Under the pieces are notes generated by a model, which saw only the letters and a list, made by a program, of their open reading frames with translations, did no database searches and was not told where the DNA came from. 57,829 nucleotides of DNA from Alphaproteobacteria bacterium (GTDB lineage: Bacteria > Pseudomonadota > Alphaproteobacteria > Caulobacterales > Parvularculaceae), in contig JAUHYK010000021.1 of assembly GCA_030426465.1 (NCBI GenBank), positions 1-57,829 on the forward strand. The letters run 5' to 3'. Within the stretch, counting starts at the first letter, position 1; each line of letters starts with the position of its first letter. Below, one piece after another: positions 33,963 to 42,546 of the stretch. A program made the translations under genes and the position numbers.

Positions 33963-33990
33963 CCTCGCACGCCCCGCGAGGGTTTTCGCA
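33963..33990 (+). terminator. Probable Rho-independent terminator after mltB
   Basis: CCTCGC (33963-33968) pairs with GCGAGG (33976-33981) over a 7-nt loop, followed by GTTTTCGCATTTT. It starts 25 nt after the mltB stop codon. Confidence 0.55.
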
Positions 33991-34038
33991 TTTTCACCCT
34001 ATAAACAATGACCAGCCACATTTTTGCGATTTATTATC

Positions 34039-34071
34039 AGAATCATTCGCAAAATTATTGCGAATGATTCT
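34039..34071. promoter_or_regulatory. Fur-type iron box, perfect 33-bp inverted repeat
   Basis: AGAATCATTCGCAA and TTGCGAATGATTCT form two perfect 14-bp arms around AATTA. The GCGAATGATTCT half-sites match the usual Fur-box half (xATGATxxTCATT type, often with flanking GCGA). It sits 80 nt before the TonB receptor start, a normal place for an iron-dependent operator. Which regulator (Fur, Irr or another) binds is inferred. Confidence 0.65.
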
Positions 34072-34151
34072 TAACAGCGTTAAGAGCCTCTCGCCGGGCG
34101 ATCTCCGGCGCCAACCGTCTCGTTTTCAGTCATTTCCAATGGGGGCTCGCC

Positions 34152-36413
34152 GTGGGCAGCAATTCCGTCAAACAGCCAAAATCTCTCCGCTTTATCGCTT
34201 CTCAAACCGCACTTGCAGGACTGGGTGGTCTATCCGCCGCGCAGGCGCAGGAAACAATCCTGCTCGCCTCAGCCGCACCGACAGTGCGCGATGAAATCGT
34301 CGTCGAAGGCGAAAAGCGCGGCTCGAACCCCTTTGCCGACCCGGAAGCGCCATACAAAATCGACCGCTCCGCTTCTTCGAAACTCACCGAAGATCTTTTG
34401 AACACCGCCAAGTCGGTTTCCGTCATTCCGAAAGAGTTGATCGACGACACCGGTGCGACCTCCTTCCGCGACATTATCCGCACGCAGCCCGGCGTCACGA
34501 TCGGCACTGGTGAAGGCGGCAACGCGTTTGGCGACCGCATCTTCATCCGTGGCTTTGATGCGCGCAACGACGTGTATGTCGACGGTGTGCGCGATCCGGG
34601 CGTTGTCAGCCGCGAAGTTTTCGCCGTCGAGCAGATCGAAATCCTGAAAGGCCCATCAGGCGCCTTCGCCGGCCGCGGCTCTACGGGCGGCGCCGTCAGC
34701 CTCATTTCGAAGGCGCCGCAGCTCACCAATTTCGGCGATGTCGAGGCGACAGTCGGCACGAGCGACACATACCGCGTCACTGCCGACCTCAACTACGCGT
34801 TTTCCGACACCCTCGCCCTTCGCGTGAACGGTCTTTATCACGAATCAGACACGCCAGGACGTAATGAAGTCTACAATGACCGCTGGGGCGCCGCGGCGGC
34901 GGTCTTGTGGACGCCGACGGAAGCGCTCGCCATCACACTCGACTACTATCATCTTGATACGGATGAGCTGCCAGACTACGGCCACCCATGGAATTCAGCT
35001 GAAAATGCGCCATTCGATGTGCAGCGCGATTTATTCTACGGTCTTGTCAATCGAGATTTCCGCGAGACATTCGCCAACATCTACACAGGCCGCATTGAAT
35101 TCGCTCCGACGGACAACATTACGCTCAACAGCGTCACCCGCTACGGCAAAACCGGCAACGCCTATGTGGTGACCGCGCCGGAGCGGCCGGACATCACCGA
35201 TCCGAACCCGGCCAACTGGACGCTGAGCGCCAACCCGAAAAACCGTAATTCGGTGAACGAGTATATCGCGAACCAGACTGACGCCACGATTGACCTCACG
35301 ACTGGCCGGCTTGAACACACTATCGTTGCGGGCTTTGAAATCACCAGCGAGGATATTGAAAACCGCCCCTTCGCGTTCCTCGACTCAGAAGACCCGTCGA
35401 CCAGCAATCCCATAACGCCCTTCACTGTGACGCAACCGATTTTCAATCCCGATCCGTTTGCGGCCTGGCCGTTTCCGGTTGAAGAAAGCGGCGCCTATTC
35501 CATTGCAGAAGTCGAATCCAACGCCGTCTATTTTCTCGATACGATCAAGTTCAACGAAGCCTTCTCCGTTTTCGGCGGCGTTCGGTATGACGATTACTCG
35601 ATTGAAGTCGAATCCATCGGCGGCCGTTTTGGCGACAGCATGGTCTCTAACGACAGCGACTTTGTGAACTGGCATCTCGGCGCGCTCTGGAAGCCCGCGC
35701 CGAACGCATCGATCTATGCGTCTTTCGGCTCCTCTTCCAATCCTTCCGGCGAACAAGTAGACGGCCTCGGCGACTCCTATGGCGGCATCACCGCAACGAC
35801 GGAAGACCTGGATCCCGAGCGTAACAAATCCTACGAACTGGGCGCAAAGTGGAACATCTTTGACGAGCATCTTTCCCTCACCGCCGCGATCTACCGCACC
35901 AACAAGACCAACGCGCGCGTGCAGGTGGAGCCCGGTTTCGGCGGAGCCTTCGCACTCGAAGGCGAACAGCGCGTGCAGGGGATCGAATTCGGCTTTTCCG
36001 GAAACGTTACGGAGGCCTGGAGCCTTTACGGAGGACTTTCACTTCTTGAGGCGGAGATCACCAAAGCGCCAGACCCTGCTGATGTCGGGGGGAAAATTCC
36101 CAATGTCGCAGAGGAAAGCTTTACGCTTCTGTCCCGCTACGACATCACCGAGCGCATCCATATTGGCGGACAGGCGAATTATCAGGGCGCGCGCGCCGGC
36201 GGAACAACCGTCGGCATCGGAACGGAAATTCCCGACTATTGGCGTTTTGACTTTTTCGGCGGCTGGCAGGTGACGGATCGCGTCGGCGTTTCCTTCAATG
36301 TCCTGAACGCCACTGGCAAAGTCTACTACGATGCGATCTACCGTTCAGGCACCCCCTTCGTATACATCGCGCCTGGCCGCTCCGCCCTGTTTACCATCGA
36401 CATAGACATCTGA
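34152..36413 (+). CDS. TonB-dependent siderophore receptor (PiuA/Fiu-like)
   Basis: A 753-residue outer-membrane receptor. After a signal region (about 1-33, ending SAAQA) comes a TonB box, DEIVVEG, at about 47-53. The plug follows, with SVSVIPKELIDDTGATSFRDI, GDRIFIRGFDARNDVYVDGV and VEQIEILKGPSGAFAGRGSTGG (about 95-180). The barrel fills the remainder, with the siderophore-receptor block SFGSSSNPSG and LDPERNKSYELGAKW. The family takes up ferric catecholates. The final residue is Ile, not the usual aromatic. The start is a GTG. A perfect iron-box repeat upstream and a piuC-type hydroxylase downstream support iron regulation. Confidence 0.92.
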   Translation: MGSNSVKQPKSLRFIASQTALAGLGGLSAAQAQETILLASAAPTVRDEIVVEGEKRGSNPFADPEAPYKIDRSASSKLTEDLLNTAKSVSVIPKELIDDTGATSFRDIIRTQPGVTIGTGEGGNAFGDRIFIRGFDARNDVYVDGVRDPGVVSREVFAVEQIEILKGPSGAFAGRGSTGGAVSLISKAPQLTNFGDVEATVGTSDTYRVTADLNYAFSDTLALRVNGLYHESDTPGRNEVYNDRWGAAAAVLWTPTEALAITLDYYHLDTDELPDYGHPWNSAENAPFDVQRDLFYGLVNRDFRETFANIYTGRIEFAPTDNITLNSVTRYGKTGNAYVVTAPERPDITDPNPANWTLSANPKNRNSVNEYIANQTDATIDLTTGRLEHTIVAGFEITSEDIENRPFAFLDSEDPSTSNPITPFTVTQPIFNPDPFAAWPFPVEESGAYSIAEVESNAVYFLDTIKFNEAFSVFGGVRYDDYSIEVESIGGRFGDSMVSNDSDFVNWHLGALWKPAPNASIYASFGSSSNPSGEQVDGLGDSYGGITATTEDLDPERNKSYELGAKWNIFDEHLSLTAAIYRTNKTNARVQVEPGFGGAFALEGEQRVQGIEFGFSGNVTEAWSLYGGLSLLEAEITKAPDPADVGGKIPNVAEESFTLLSRYDITERIHIGGQANYQGARAGGTTVGIGTEIPDYWRFDFFGGWQVTDRVGVSFNVLNATGKVYYDAIYRSGTPFVYIAPGRSALFTIDIDI

Positions 36414-36455
36414 GGTGATGACAGCTTTCCCTCTCTGCCACTAATCACCTAAACT

Positions 36456-36491
36456 CCGCCGGCCGCTCTTTGGCCGGCGGCTTTTGCGTTT
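36456..36491 (+). terminator. Rho-independent terminator after the TonB receptor
   Basis: CCGCCGGCC (36456-36464) and GGCCGGCGG (36472-36480) form a perfect 9-bp stem with loop GCTCTTT, followed by CTTTTGCGTTT. It separates the receptor from the piuC-type gene, whose ATG comes only 24 nt later. Partial read-through would be needed if the two share a transcript. Confidence 0.75.
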
Positions 36492-36504
36492 GAAAGAAGA
36501 CGAC

Positions 36505-37188
36505 ATGCTTTTGCCGATCCCCGATGTGCTGGGCGCTGACGACGTCGCATATTTCCTTGAACAGATGGGCGCCGCGGAATGGGTGGATGGTCGCGCAACC
36601 GCCGGCGCGCAGTCGCGGGAAATGAAGCGCAACAAACAACTACCTGAAAACAGCCCGCTCGCCAAAGCGCTCGGCGACAGAATTCTGGATGCGCTGGCGC
36701 AGAATAGTCTCTTCATTTCAGCGGCGCTGCCGCTGCGCATATTTCCGCCCCTCTTCAATAAATATGAAGGCGGCGGCGCGTTCGATGCCCATGTGGACAA
36801 CGCCATACGGGGCGTGCCGGGAACCCCGGTCCGTCTGCGCACCGACCTTTCGGCGACCCTGTTTCTTACGGAACCGGATTCCTATGACGGCGGCGAGCTC
36901 CTGATCGAGACCCCTTTTGGCGCTCAGGAGGTCAAGCTGCCCGCCGGCTCCATGGTGCTCTACCCGTCATCAAGCCTGCACCGCGTAGCGCCGGTGACGC
37001 GGGGAACCCGGATCGCCTCGTTCTTCTGGATGCAGAGCATGATCCGCTCGCCAGATGATCGGGCCATGTTGTTCGACCTCGATCAGTCGATCCAGTCGCT
37101 CAGCCGCGAGAAAGGCCTCAACGACCCCGTGGTTCTCAATCTTTCCGCCGTTTATCACAATATCGTCCGCCGGCTGGCCGAAACCTGA
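36505..37188 (+). CDS. piuC: PiuC-type Fe(II)/2-oxoglutarate hydroxylase
   Basis: At 227 residues it has the exact size of the PKHD-type PiuC/YbiX family. The iron triad is His96 and Asp98 (AHVDNAIRG) and His159 ([14 protein letters not shown]), with Arg169 as 2-oxoglutarate ligand. The opening, [20 protein letters not shown], and [12 protein letters not shown] are family marks. PiuC is usually encoded next to an iron-siderophore receptor, as here, and its substrate is unknown. The ATG at 36505 is chosen. An upstream TTG at 36484 falls in the terminator tail. Confidence 0.9.
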   Translation: MLLPIPDVLGADDVAYFLEQMGAAEWVDGRATAGAQSREMKRNKQLPENSPLAKALGDRILDALAQNSLFISAALPLRIFPPLFNKYEGGGAFDAHVDNAIRGVPGTPVRLRTDLSATLFLTEPDSYDGGELLIETPFGAQEVKLPAGSMVLYPSSSLHRVAPVTRGTRIASFFWMQSMIRSPDDRAMLFDLDQSIQSLSREKGLNDPVVLNLSAVYHNIVRRLAET

Positions 37189-37286
37189 TTTTCGGCCCTT
37201 GCTGCACTGCAAAAATGCGCCTATATCCCGCGGCAATTGCTGCGCCGCACAATCCCGGCGCGGCTCAAGGGATAAGGAGCGCCATA

Positions 37287-37811
37287 ATGGCTACGACTAA
37301 GAAAACAGCGGCGAAAAAAGTCGCCGCCCCCGCGACCGAAACCAAAGCCGTCGAAAGCCCGGTGATGCCGGACATTATGTCTTTTTCCTCGGCTGCGGAT
37401 TGGACGGAAACCGCTAAACAACAGTTCGAAACGATGATGTCATCGTTCACCGGCAATTTTGGCGACATGCGCGCGCAAGCAGAAGGCCTCGCGGAAACCA
37501 CGCAGGCCCGCATGAAAACTGTCCAGGATCACGCCGCGGAAACCAACACCCGTCTCATGGAAGCTGCGCAGGAAGAAATGACGAGCGCAGTTCAGTTCGC
37601 TAACGACCTCAGCAAAGCGAAAAGCTTCGCCGATGCGCTGAGCGTTCAACAATCCTATTGGACGAAACTTTTCGAAACGCGCATGGCCCATGCCCGCGAG
37701 ATCAGCGAACGCTCTGTCGCCACTGCGCGTGAGACCATGACGCCCATCGATACGCCGTTCGCAAACATGAAGGCCTTTGAAAAATTCTTCGCCTTCCCGA
37801 TGAAAGCCTAG
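37287..37811 (+). CDS. Phasin family protein
   Basis: A 174-residue soluble, helical protein. The N-terminus is Ala/Lys-rich (TTKKTAAKKVAAP). The phasin domain then runs from about 45 to 150, with WTETAKQQFETMM, QARMKTVQDHAAETNTRLMEAAQEE and FADALSVQQSYWTKLFETRM. Phasins coat polyhydroxyalkanoate granules, which suggests storage of carbon as PHA. The ATG at 37287 has AAGGAG 7 nt upstream. No PHA synthase is in the window. Confidence 0.87.
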   Translation: MATTKKTAAKKVAAPATETKAVESPVMPDIMSFSSAADWTETAKQQFETMMSSFTGNFGDMRAQAEGLAETTQARMKTVQDHAAETNTRLMEAAQEEMTSAVQFANDLSKAKSFADALSVQQSYWTKLFETRMAHAREISERSVATARETMTPIDTPFANMKAFEKFFAFPMKA

Positions 37812-37852
37812 GCGTAAAGACTTTCTCTTCGTCTTAAGCTACATCTTGCCGT

Positions 37853-39757
37853 ATGAACGGCGGGAAGCAGATCAGCGAAGCAGACATTGAATGGGGCGCG
37901 CCCGATAGTAACGGCGCGCCCTCTTCTTTTGTCCCGCGCTCCACTCAGTTCGATGACGTCTATTTTTCCGGCGACGGACATGCGGAAACACAACATGTCT
38001 TCCTGGCCGGTAACGATCTGCCTGCGCGCTTTAACACAAGCCGTTTCCATATCGGCGAACTGGGGTTCGGCACCGGTCTAAACTTTATCGCAGCTTGGGA
38101 CGCATGGAACCGGGCTGAAAAACCCGTTGGCGCGCACCTCAATTTTCTGTCCTTCGAGGCTTACCCTCTTTCGCTCACACAAATGGCGCGCGCTCACGAG
38201 GCCTGGCCCGCCCTTTCGGACCTTTCCGCCAAGCTGCGCGCCGTCCTGCCGCCGCCCCAGACAGGATTTCATTTCCTCAATCTCGGTGATGTTTCGCTGA
38301 CGCTTTATTACGGCGACGCTTCTCATGGCCTTGCGCGCGCGGAAGGTGATGTCGATGCATGGTTTCTCGACGGCTTTTCGCCCGCGAAGAATCCCGGCCT
38401 CTGGACCCCTGAAATTTTCAAGGAGATAGCGCGGCTTTCAGCGCCCAGCGCAACATTCGCCACTTTCACCGTTGCTGGCGGTGTGCGCCGCTCGCTCGAA
38501 GCCGCAGGATTTCAATGGGAAAAGCGCGCAGGCTTCGGCCGCAAAAAACAAATGCTGGCGGGCCGTATCGAAACGCTGCCGCAAACGTCATGTCGTGCGC
38601 CATGGCTGCCTGCCGCCACGCCGCTGCAACATAGCGCGCGCATTGCGGTCATTGGCGCCGGAATCGCCGGCGCCAGCCTTGCACATGCCTTACGAGGCTC
38701 AGGGTTTCGCCCTTACGTGTATGAAGCGTCCGCGCCTGCGAACGGCGCATCGGGAAACCCCGCCGGTCTGATCATGCCCAGGCTTGATGTCGGCGACACA
38801 CCGGCGGGATCGTTTCATGCAAATGCTTACCTTCATGTACTGAAACTTCTGTCCGCCCTTGATTGCAATGTCTTCACTCCCTGCGGAATCGTTCATCATG
38901 GCCTCACCGACAAGGACCGAGACCGGCAGGCGAAACTGCTGGCGCAGGACGTGCTTCCGGGCGGCTTTATGGAAGAGCGCACGGAAGGACTATTCTTTCC
39001 ACAGGCCGGCATCGTCGATCCTCCCGCATTTGTAAGAGCCTTGTTGTGCGACACTGAGCTTGTTTGCGAGCGCGCCGATCGCCTGCAGCAATCCGCGAAC
39101 GGGTGGCGCGTCCTGACAGGAAGAAGTGAAACCGAATTCGATGCAGTGATTATCGCCAATGGGCTTGATGCATTGCGGTTCGCCGAGGCGCGAACCTTGC
39201 CGCTCACCGGTTCCGCAGGACAGATCGACTGGTTTCCTGACGCGGCGGCCCCAGACACCGCTCATGCATTCGGCCCTTATGCGGCGCCTTGCCCAAAAGG
39301 CGGCGCGGTTATCGGCGCGACCTATGCCCCCATCTCCATCGGTGCCGAGGCGCGCTTCACCACCGAAGCGACGCAATCGAACATCTCCGCCGTTGCCCGC
39401 ACACTTCCCGACTTCGCTGCGGCTCTCGATGCGAACCAGTCACACCCGCGCGCATCCGTTCGCTGCACCACGCCTGACCGGTTGCCCATTTGCGGGCCGC
39501 TTCCCGACTGGGGCTTTTATGGCGGCGCTTATGACGATCTCAGAACCGGCAAAAAAAGAGACTATCCATCGGGAGAAACGCGGCCCGGCCTGTTTGTCCT
39601 GACCGGGCTCGGCTCGCGCGGGCTCGTCACTGCGCCTTACGCCGCCGCTCTCCTGGCTGCAGAACTCCAAGGCGCGCCGGTCGACGCAACAATCATGCAA
39701 GCGCTCCATCCTGCACGCTTTTTTATCCGCGATTTAAAGCGGGCCGGCGCCCGATAA
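37853..39757 (+). CDS. mnmC: Bifunctional tRNA mnm5s2U biosynthesis protein MnmC
   Basis: The 634-residue protein joins two enzymes. The N-terminal methyltransferase half (about 1-240) has HIGELGFGTGLNFIAAWDAW, DAWFLDGFSPAKNPGLWTPE and TVAGGVRRSLEAAGF. The C-terminal FAD oxidoreductase half starts with RIAVIGAGIAGASLAHAL at about 263 and ends with GLGSRGLVTAPYAAALLAAEL. It converts cmnm5(s2)U34 to nm5 and then mnm5(s2)U34 in the wobble position of several tRNAs. Both halves look complete. Confidence 0.93.
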   Translation: MNGGKQISEADIEWGAPDSNGAPSSFVPRSTQFDDVYFSGDGHAETQHVFLAGNDLPARFNTSRFHIGELGFGTGLNFIAAWDAWNRAEKPVGAHLNFLSFEAYPLSLTQMARAHEAWPALSDLSAKLRAVLPPPQTGFHFLNLGDVSLTLYYGDASHGLARAEGDVDAWFLDGFSPAKNPGLWTPEIFKEIARLSAPSATFATFTVAGGVRRSLEAAGFQWEKRAGFGRKKQMLAGRIETLPQTSCRAPWLPAATPLQHSARIAVIGAGIAGASLAHALRGSGFRPYVYEASAPANGASGNPAGLIMPRLDVGDTPAGSFHANAYLHVLKLLSALDCNVFTPCGIVHHGLTDKDRDRQAKLLAQDVLPGGFMEERTEGLFFPQAGIVDPPAFVRALLCDTELVCERADRLQQSANGWRVLTGRSETEFDAVIIANGLDALRFAEARTLPLTGSAGQIDWFPDAAAPDTAHAFGPYAAPCPKGGAVIGATYAPISIGAEARFTTEATQSNISAVARTLPDFAAALDANQSHPRASVRCTTPDRLPICGPLPDWGFYGGAYDDLRTGKKRDYPSGETRPGLFVLTGLGSRGLVTAPYAAALLAAELQGAPVDATIMQALHPARFFIRDLKRAGAR

Positions 39758-39771
39758 TTCCTCTCCTTGCG

Positions 39772-39828
39772 AGGGGTCCGTGCTTTGGGGTAAGCCCGCG
39801 GCACGCTCAGAATCCAAGGAACCCCGCC
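39772..39828 (+). promoter_or_regulatory. Structured leader of the cystathionine beta-synthase gene
   Basis: In the 71-nt gap, CGTGC (39779-39783) pairs with GCACG (39801-39805), enclosing a mini hairpin GGG-GTAAG-CCC. GGGGTCC (39773-39779) could pair with GGAACCCC (39818-39825), which includes the likely ribosome binding site AAGGAA. This gives a possible on/off leader, but it matches no riboswitch family I know. Evidence is pairing by eye only. Confidence 0.25.
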
Positions 39829-41217
39829 ATGCGTGAAACGCCTTTCGGCCCCGTTTATGAAAATGTACTTGAAGGCGTCGGCAAGACGCCCATGGTGAAG
39901 GTTTCGCGCCTCGATACGGGTTCGTGCGAGCTCTATCTCAAGCTCGAATCGTCGAACCCCGGCGGCTCCATTAAGGACCGCATCGGCATCGCGATGATTG
40001 AAGCGGCTGAACGCGAAGGAAAGCTGAAGCCCGGAGGCACCATAATTGAAGCGACAGCCGGCAATACCGGCCTCGCCCTCGCGCTTGTCGCCGCACAAAA
40101 AGGCTACAAGACCATCATCGTTGTCCCCGATAAGATGGCGCAGGAGAAAATTTTTCATCTAAAAGCGCTCGGCGCCGATGTGCGGCTCACACGCTCAGAT
40201 GTCGGCAAAGGCCATCCCGATTATTATCAGGATCTCGCGCAACGCATTGCGGACGAAACCGGCGCCTTTTACGTCAATCAATTTTGTAACGACGCGAATC
40301 CGCAAGCGCATGAAGACACAACCGGCCCGGAGATTCTGGGACAACTCGACGGCAAGGTCGACGCCATCGTCGCCGGCGTCGGTTCCGCCGGAACGATTAC
40401 CGGCCTCTCGCGCTTCTTCAAGGAAAAGTCGCCAGAGACGGATATTATTCTTGCGGACCCGAAGGGTTCGATCCTGACCGATTATGTGAATAAAGGCGCG
40501 CCGCCTAACGAAGTCGGCTCATGGCTCGTGGAAGGCATCGGTGAGGATTTCATTCCGGATATCGCCGACCTTTCGCACATCAAAAAAGCGTACGACATTA
40601 CCGATAAGGAAAGTTTTGAGGCGGCGCGGGATCTTCTGAAAAAAGAAGGCATTCTCGGCGGTTCTTCATCCGGAACGATCCTCGCGGCGGCGCTCAAATA
40701 TTGCCACGAGCAGACGGAGAAAAAGCGCGTTGTCGCTTTCGTCTGCGACCGCGGCGATAAATATCTCTCCAAGATGTTCAACGATTACTGGATGTACGAT
40801 CAAGGCTTTTTGAAGCGCCCGCCCAAAGGTGATTTGACGGACCTGATCACACGCCGCCATTCCGAGCGAGCGACCGTAACCGTAAAACCCGACGACACGC
40901 TAATGAGCGCCTACGGCAAAATGAAGCTCTACGATATTTCGCAATTACCGGTGCTGGATGATGACGCAAATGTCATCGGCCTTCTCGACGAGGAAGACTT
41001 GCTGTTTGCTGTCGTCAGAAACCGCGACAAGTTCAAAGACCCTGTAAAATCTGCCATGACCTATCGCGTCGAAACCGTCGAGGCGAAGCAGGACATGCAA
41101 TCGCTCCTTCCGATTTTCGCCAAGGGCCATGTGGCCGTCGTCCTGAATGACGGGAAATTTGAAGGGCTGATTACGCGAACGGATTTGCTCAACTATCTCA
41201 GATTGCAGGTGGCTTGA
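39829..41217 (+). CDS. Cystathionine beta-synthase with tandem CBS domains
   Basis: A 462-residue PLP enzyme. The catalytic Lys49 lies in SSNPGGSIKDRIGIAMIE. The phosphate loop is SAGTITG and the Ser-rich segment is GGSSSGTILAA. After about 335, two CBS repeats follow (TVKPDDTLMSAYGKMKLYDISQLPV and AKQDMQSLLPIFAKGHVAVV). It condenses homocysteine with serine to cystathionine, the first step of reverse transsulfuration. The CBS pair may bind an adenosyl ligand. No heme-binding N-terminal extension is present. The DUF4262 gene shares a base with its stop (TGATG). Cystathionine gamma-lyase lies 1.8 kb on. Confidence 0.9.
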   Translation: MRETPFGPVYENVLEGVGKTPMVKVSRLDTGSCELYLKLESSNPGGSIKDRIGIAMIEAAEREGKLKPGGTIIEATAGNTGLALALVAAQKGYKTIIVVPDKMAQEKIFHLKALGADVRLTRSDVGKGHPDYYQDLAQRIADETGAFYVNQFCNDANPQAHEDTTGPEILGQLDGKVDAIVAGVGSAGTITGLSRFFKEKSPETDIILADPKGSILTDYVNKGAPPNEVGSWLVEGIGEDFIPDIADLSHIKKAYDITDKESFEAARDLLKKEGILGGSSSGTILAAALKYCHEQTEKKRVVAFVCDRGDKYLSKMFNDYWMYDQGFLKRPPKGDLTDLITRRHSERATVTVKPDDTLMSAYGKMKLYDISQLPVLDDDANVIGLLDEEDLLFAVVRNRDKFKDPVKSAMTYRVETVEAKQDMQSLLPIFAKGHVAVVLNDGKFEGLITRTDLLNYLRLQVA

Positions 41218-41705
41218 TGCTTCGCACGCTTGCCGACTGTGAAAATGAATACGAAAAGAAGCTTGTTGAGCGGATTGAAAATGGCGGCTGGCAAGTAACA
41301 AGCATATTCGATAACGACGACGGCGGTGTGCCATTCGCATATTCTATTGGAATATTTCAAAATTTTGGCCAGCCTGAATTGCTCATGATCGGCCCTGATT
41401 CCAATAGCGCTGCACGCTACGTAAACAGATACGGCGCCTTGATAAAAGAAAAAAGCGAAACTTATTCAGCAGGTAATTTTTACTCCGGAATAATGGATGA
41501 GCTCGACATTTGCATGATAGACGCAAATGATGAAGCAAAAGAAGAATTCACGCTTTCTTGTAATTGGTTTTACAAAAGTCGAAACTACCCACTAATGCAA
41601 TGCATCTGGCCTTCAATAAAAGGTTTCTGGCCGTGGGATGCGCATGCATGGGAAGACTACAAAAACCGACAACCCGTTTACGGACAAGCGCCTCGGATAC
41701 AATGA
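41217..41705 (+). CDS. DUF4262 family protein
   Basis: A 162-residue soluble acidic protein. The pattern VPFAYSIGIFQNFGQPELLMIG near the N-terminus and NYPLMQCIWPSIKGFWPWDAHA at the end fit DUF4262, a family of unknown function with a few links to toxin-immunity loci. The gene is visibly richer in A+T than those around it. It overlaps the cystathionine beta-synthase stop (TGATG) and its own stop overlaps the next start (ATGA). It is therefore coupled on both sides although it looks foreign in composition. No partner toxin is evident. Confidence 0.72.
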   Translation: MLRTLADCENEYEKKLVERIENGGWQVTSIFDNDDGGVPFAYSIGIFQNFGQPELLMIGPDSNSAARYVNRYGALIKEKSETYSAGNFYSGIMDELDICMIDANDEAKEEFTLSCNWFYKSRNYPLMQCIWPSIKGFWPWDAHAWEDYKNRQPVYGQAPRIQ

Positions 41706-42052
41706 AAATGAAAGTTTATGGCCTGAAAAACTGCGACACCTGCAAGAAAGCCAGGAAAGCCCTGGAAGCGGCGGGCGAGAGCGTCGACTTTCATGACGTG
41801 CGCGCGGACGGCGTCACAACAACCCAAATCGCAAACTGGGCGAAGGCCGCTGGCTGGGAAAAACTCCTCAACAAATCTTCCACCACCTGGCGCGGGCTCT
41901 CCGACGCCGAAAAAGACGGCGTCACCGAGAAAAAAGCGCTCGCTCTGATGGCTGAGCATCCGACTCTCATCAAACGTCCGGTCATTGAGAATGGCCCGAC
42001 ACAGGTTTTTGTGGGCTGGTCGAAAGACGTTCAGGAAAAACTACTGGGCTAA
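41702..42052 (+). CDS. ArsC/Spx-family reductase-like protein
   Basis: A 116-residue thioredoxin-fold protein. The opening KVYGLKNCDTCKKARKAL has Cys11 and Cys14. KSSTTWRGLSDAEKDG and LIKRPVIENG complete the YffB/ArsC-family pattern. True arsenate reductases have a further Cys/Arg set that I do not see in full, so a glutathione-dependent thiol reductase of the YffB type is more likely. The ATG at 41702 overlaps the DUF4262 stop. The long open frame reaching 41564 would lie inside that gene. Confidence 0.83.
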   Translation: MKMKVYGLKNCDTCKKARKALEAAGESVDFHDVRADGVTTTQIANWAKAAGWEKLLNKSSTTWRGLSDAEKDGVTEKKALALMAEHPTLIKRPVIENGPTQVFVGWSKDVQEKLLG

Positions 42053-42059
42053 CCGCCCA

Positions 42060-42455
42060 TCAATTCACTTCCGGCAGCGCTTGACGACAGTCTGACGCAC
42101 ATTCGCGGCACATTTTCCGGCAGCGATTGCAATGCTGATTGTCATGCTTTTCACACTCTTCGGCGCACGCTTCGCACGCCAGAATGCAGGCCTGGAGCTG
42201 GGCGCGCAGAACGACAATATTTTGCGCCGTACGGCGCAGTCCGGTTTTTGCTGTCGCCTCGCAAATATCCGAACAATCGAGACAATTACGGATGCACTGG
42301 CGCATGTCCTTGGCCGTGCTTTCCGCAAGGCACGCATCCGCACATGATGCGCAGATTTCAGCACAGTACATGGCGTGCCTCACAGCAACGCCTAATTCTT
42401 CGGTGAAGTCGTCACCCACCTGAGGGTGGTTCTTGATCATATCCATTACAAGCAT
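42060..42455 (-). CDS. Cys-rich four-helix copper-storage protein (Csp-like)
   Basis: A 131-residue helical protein with 17 Cys, most spaced CxxxCxxC or CxxxC along helices: YCAEICASCADACLAE, QCIRNCLDCSDICE, and CILACEACAEECEKHDN, with HCNRCRKMCRECASDC at the end. This is the pattern of four-helix copper-storage proteins (Csp1/Csp3), which bind many Cu(I) inside the bundle. It has no signal peptide, so it resembles cytosolic Csp3. The ATG at 42455 has AAGGAG 8 nt upstream; the frame extending to 42536 adds an unlikely leader. It converges on the ArsC-family gene. Confidence 0.85.
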   Translation of the reverse strand: MLVMDMIKNHPQVGDDFTEELGVAVRHAMYCAEICASCADACLAESTAKDMRQCIRNCLDCSDICEATAKTGLRRTAQNIVVLRAQLQACILACEACAEECEKHDNQHCNRCRKMCRECASDCRQALPEVN

Positions 42456-42546
42456 GACGCCATCTCCTTTGACCTTTACCATATGTGGTCTTAGGAAACA
42501 CAAGATGTGCAGGATCGTTCCTGCCCCCACCGCCAATGGAAAGCCG

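Noticed and set aside
34071-34086. TTAACAGCGTTAAG as a CtrA box near the TonB receptor
   Set aside because: The half-sites are 5 nt apart, not 7, so the spacing is wrong.
39758-39828. SAM-II or SAM/SAH riboswitch before cystathionine beta-synthase
   Set aside because: Pairing is possible, but the conserved sequence of these riboswitches is not there.
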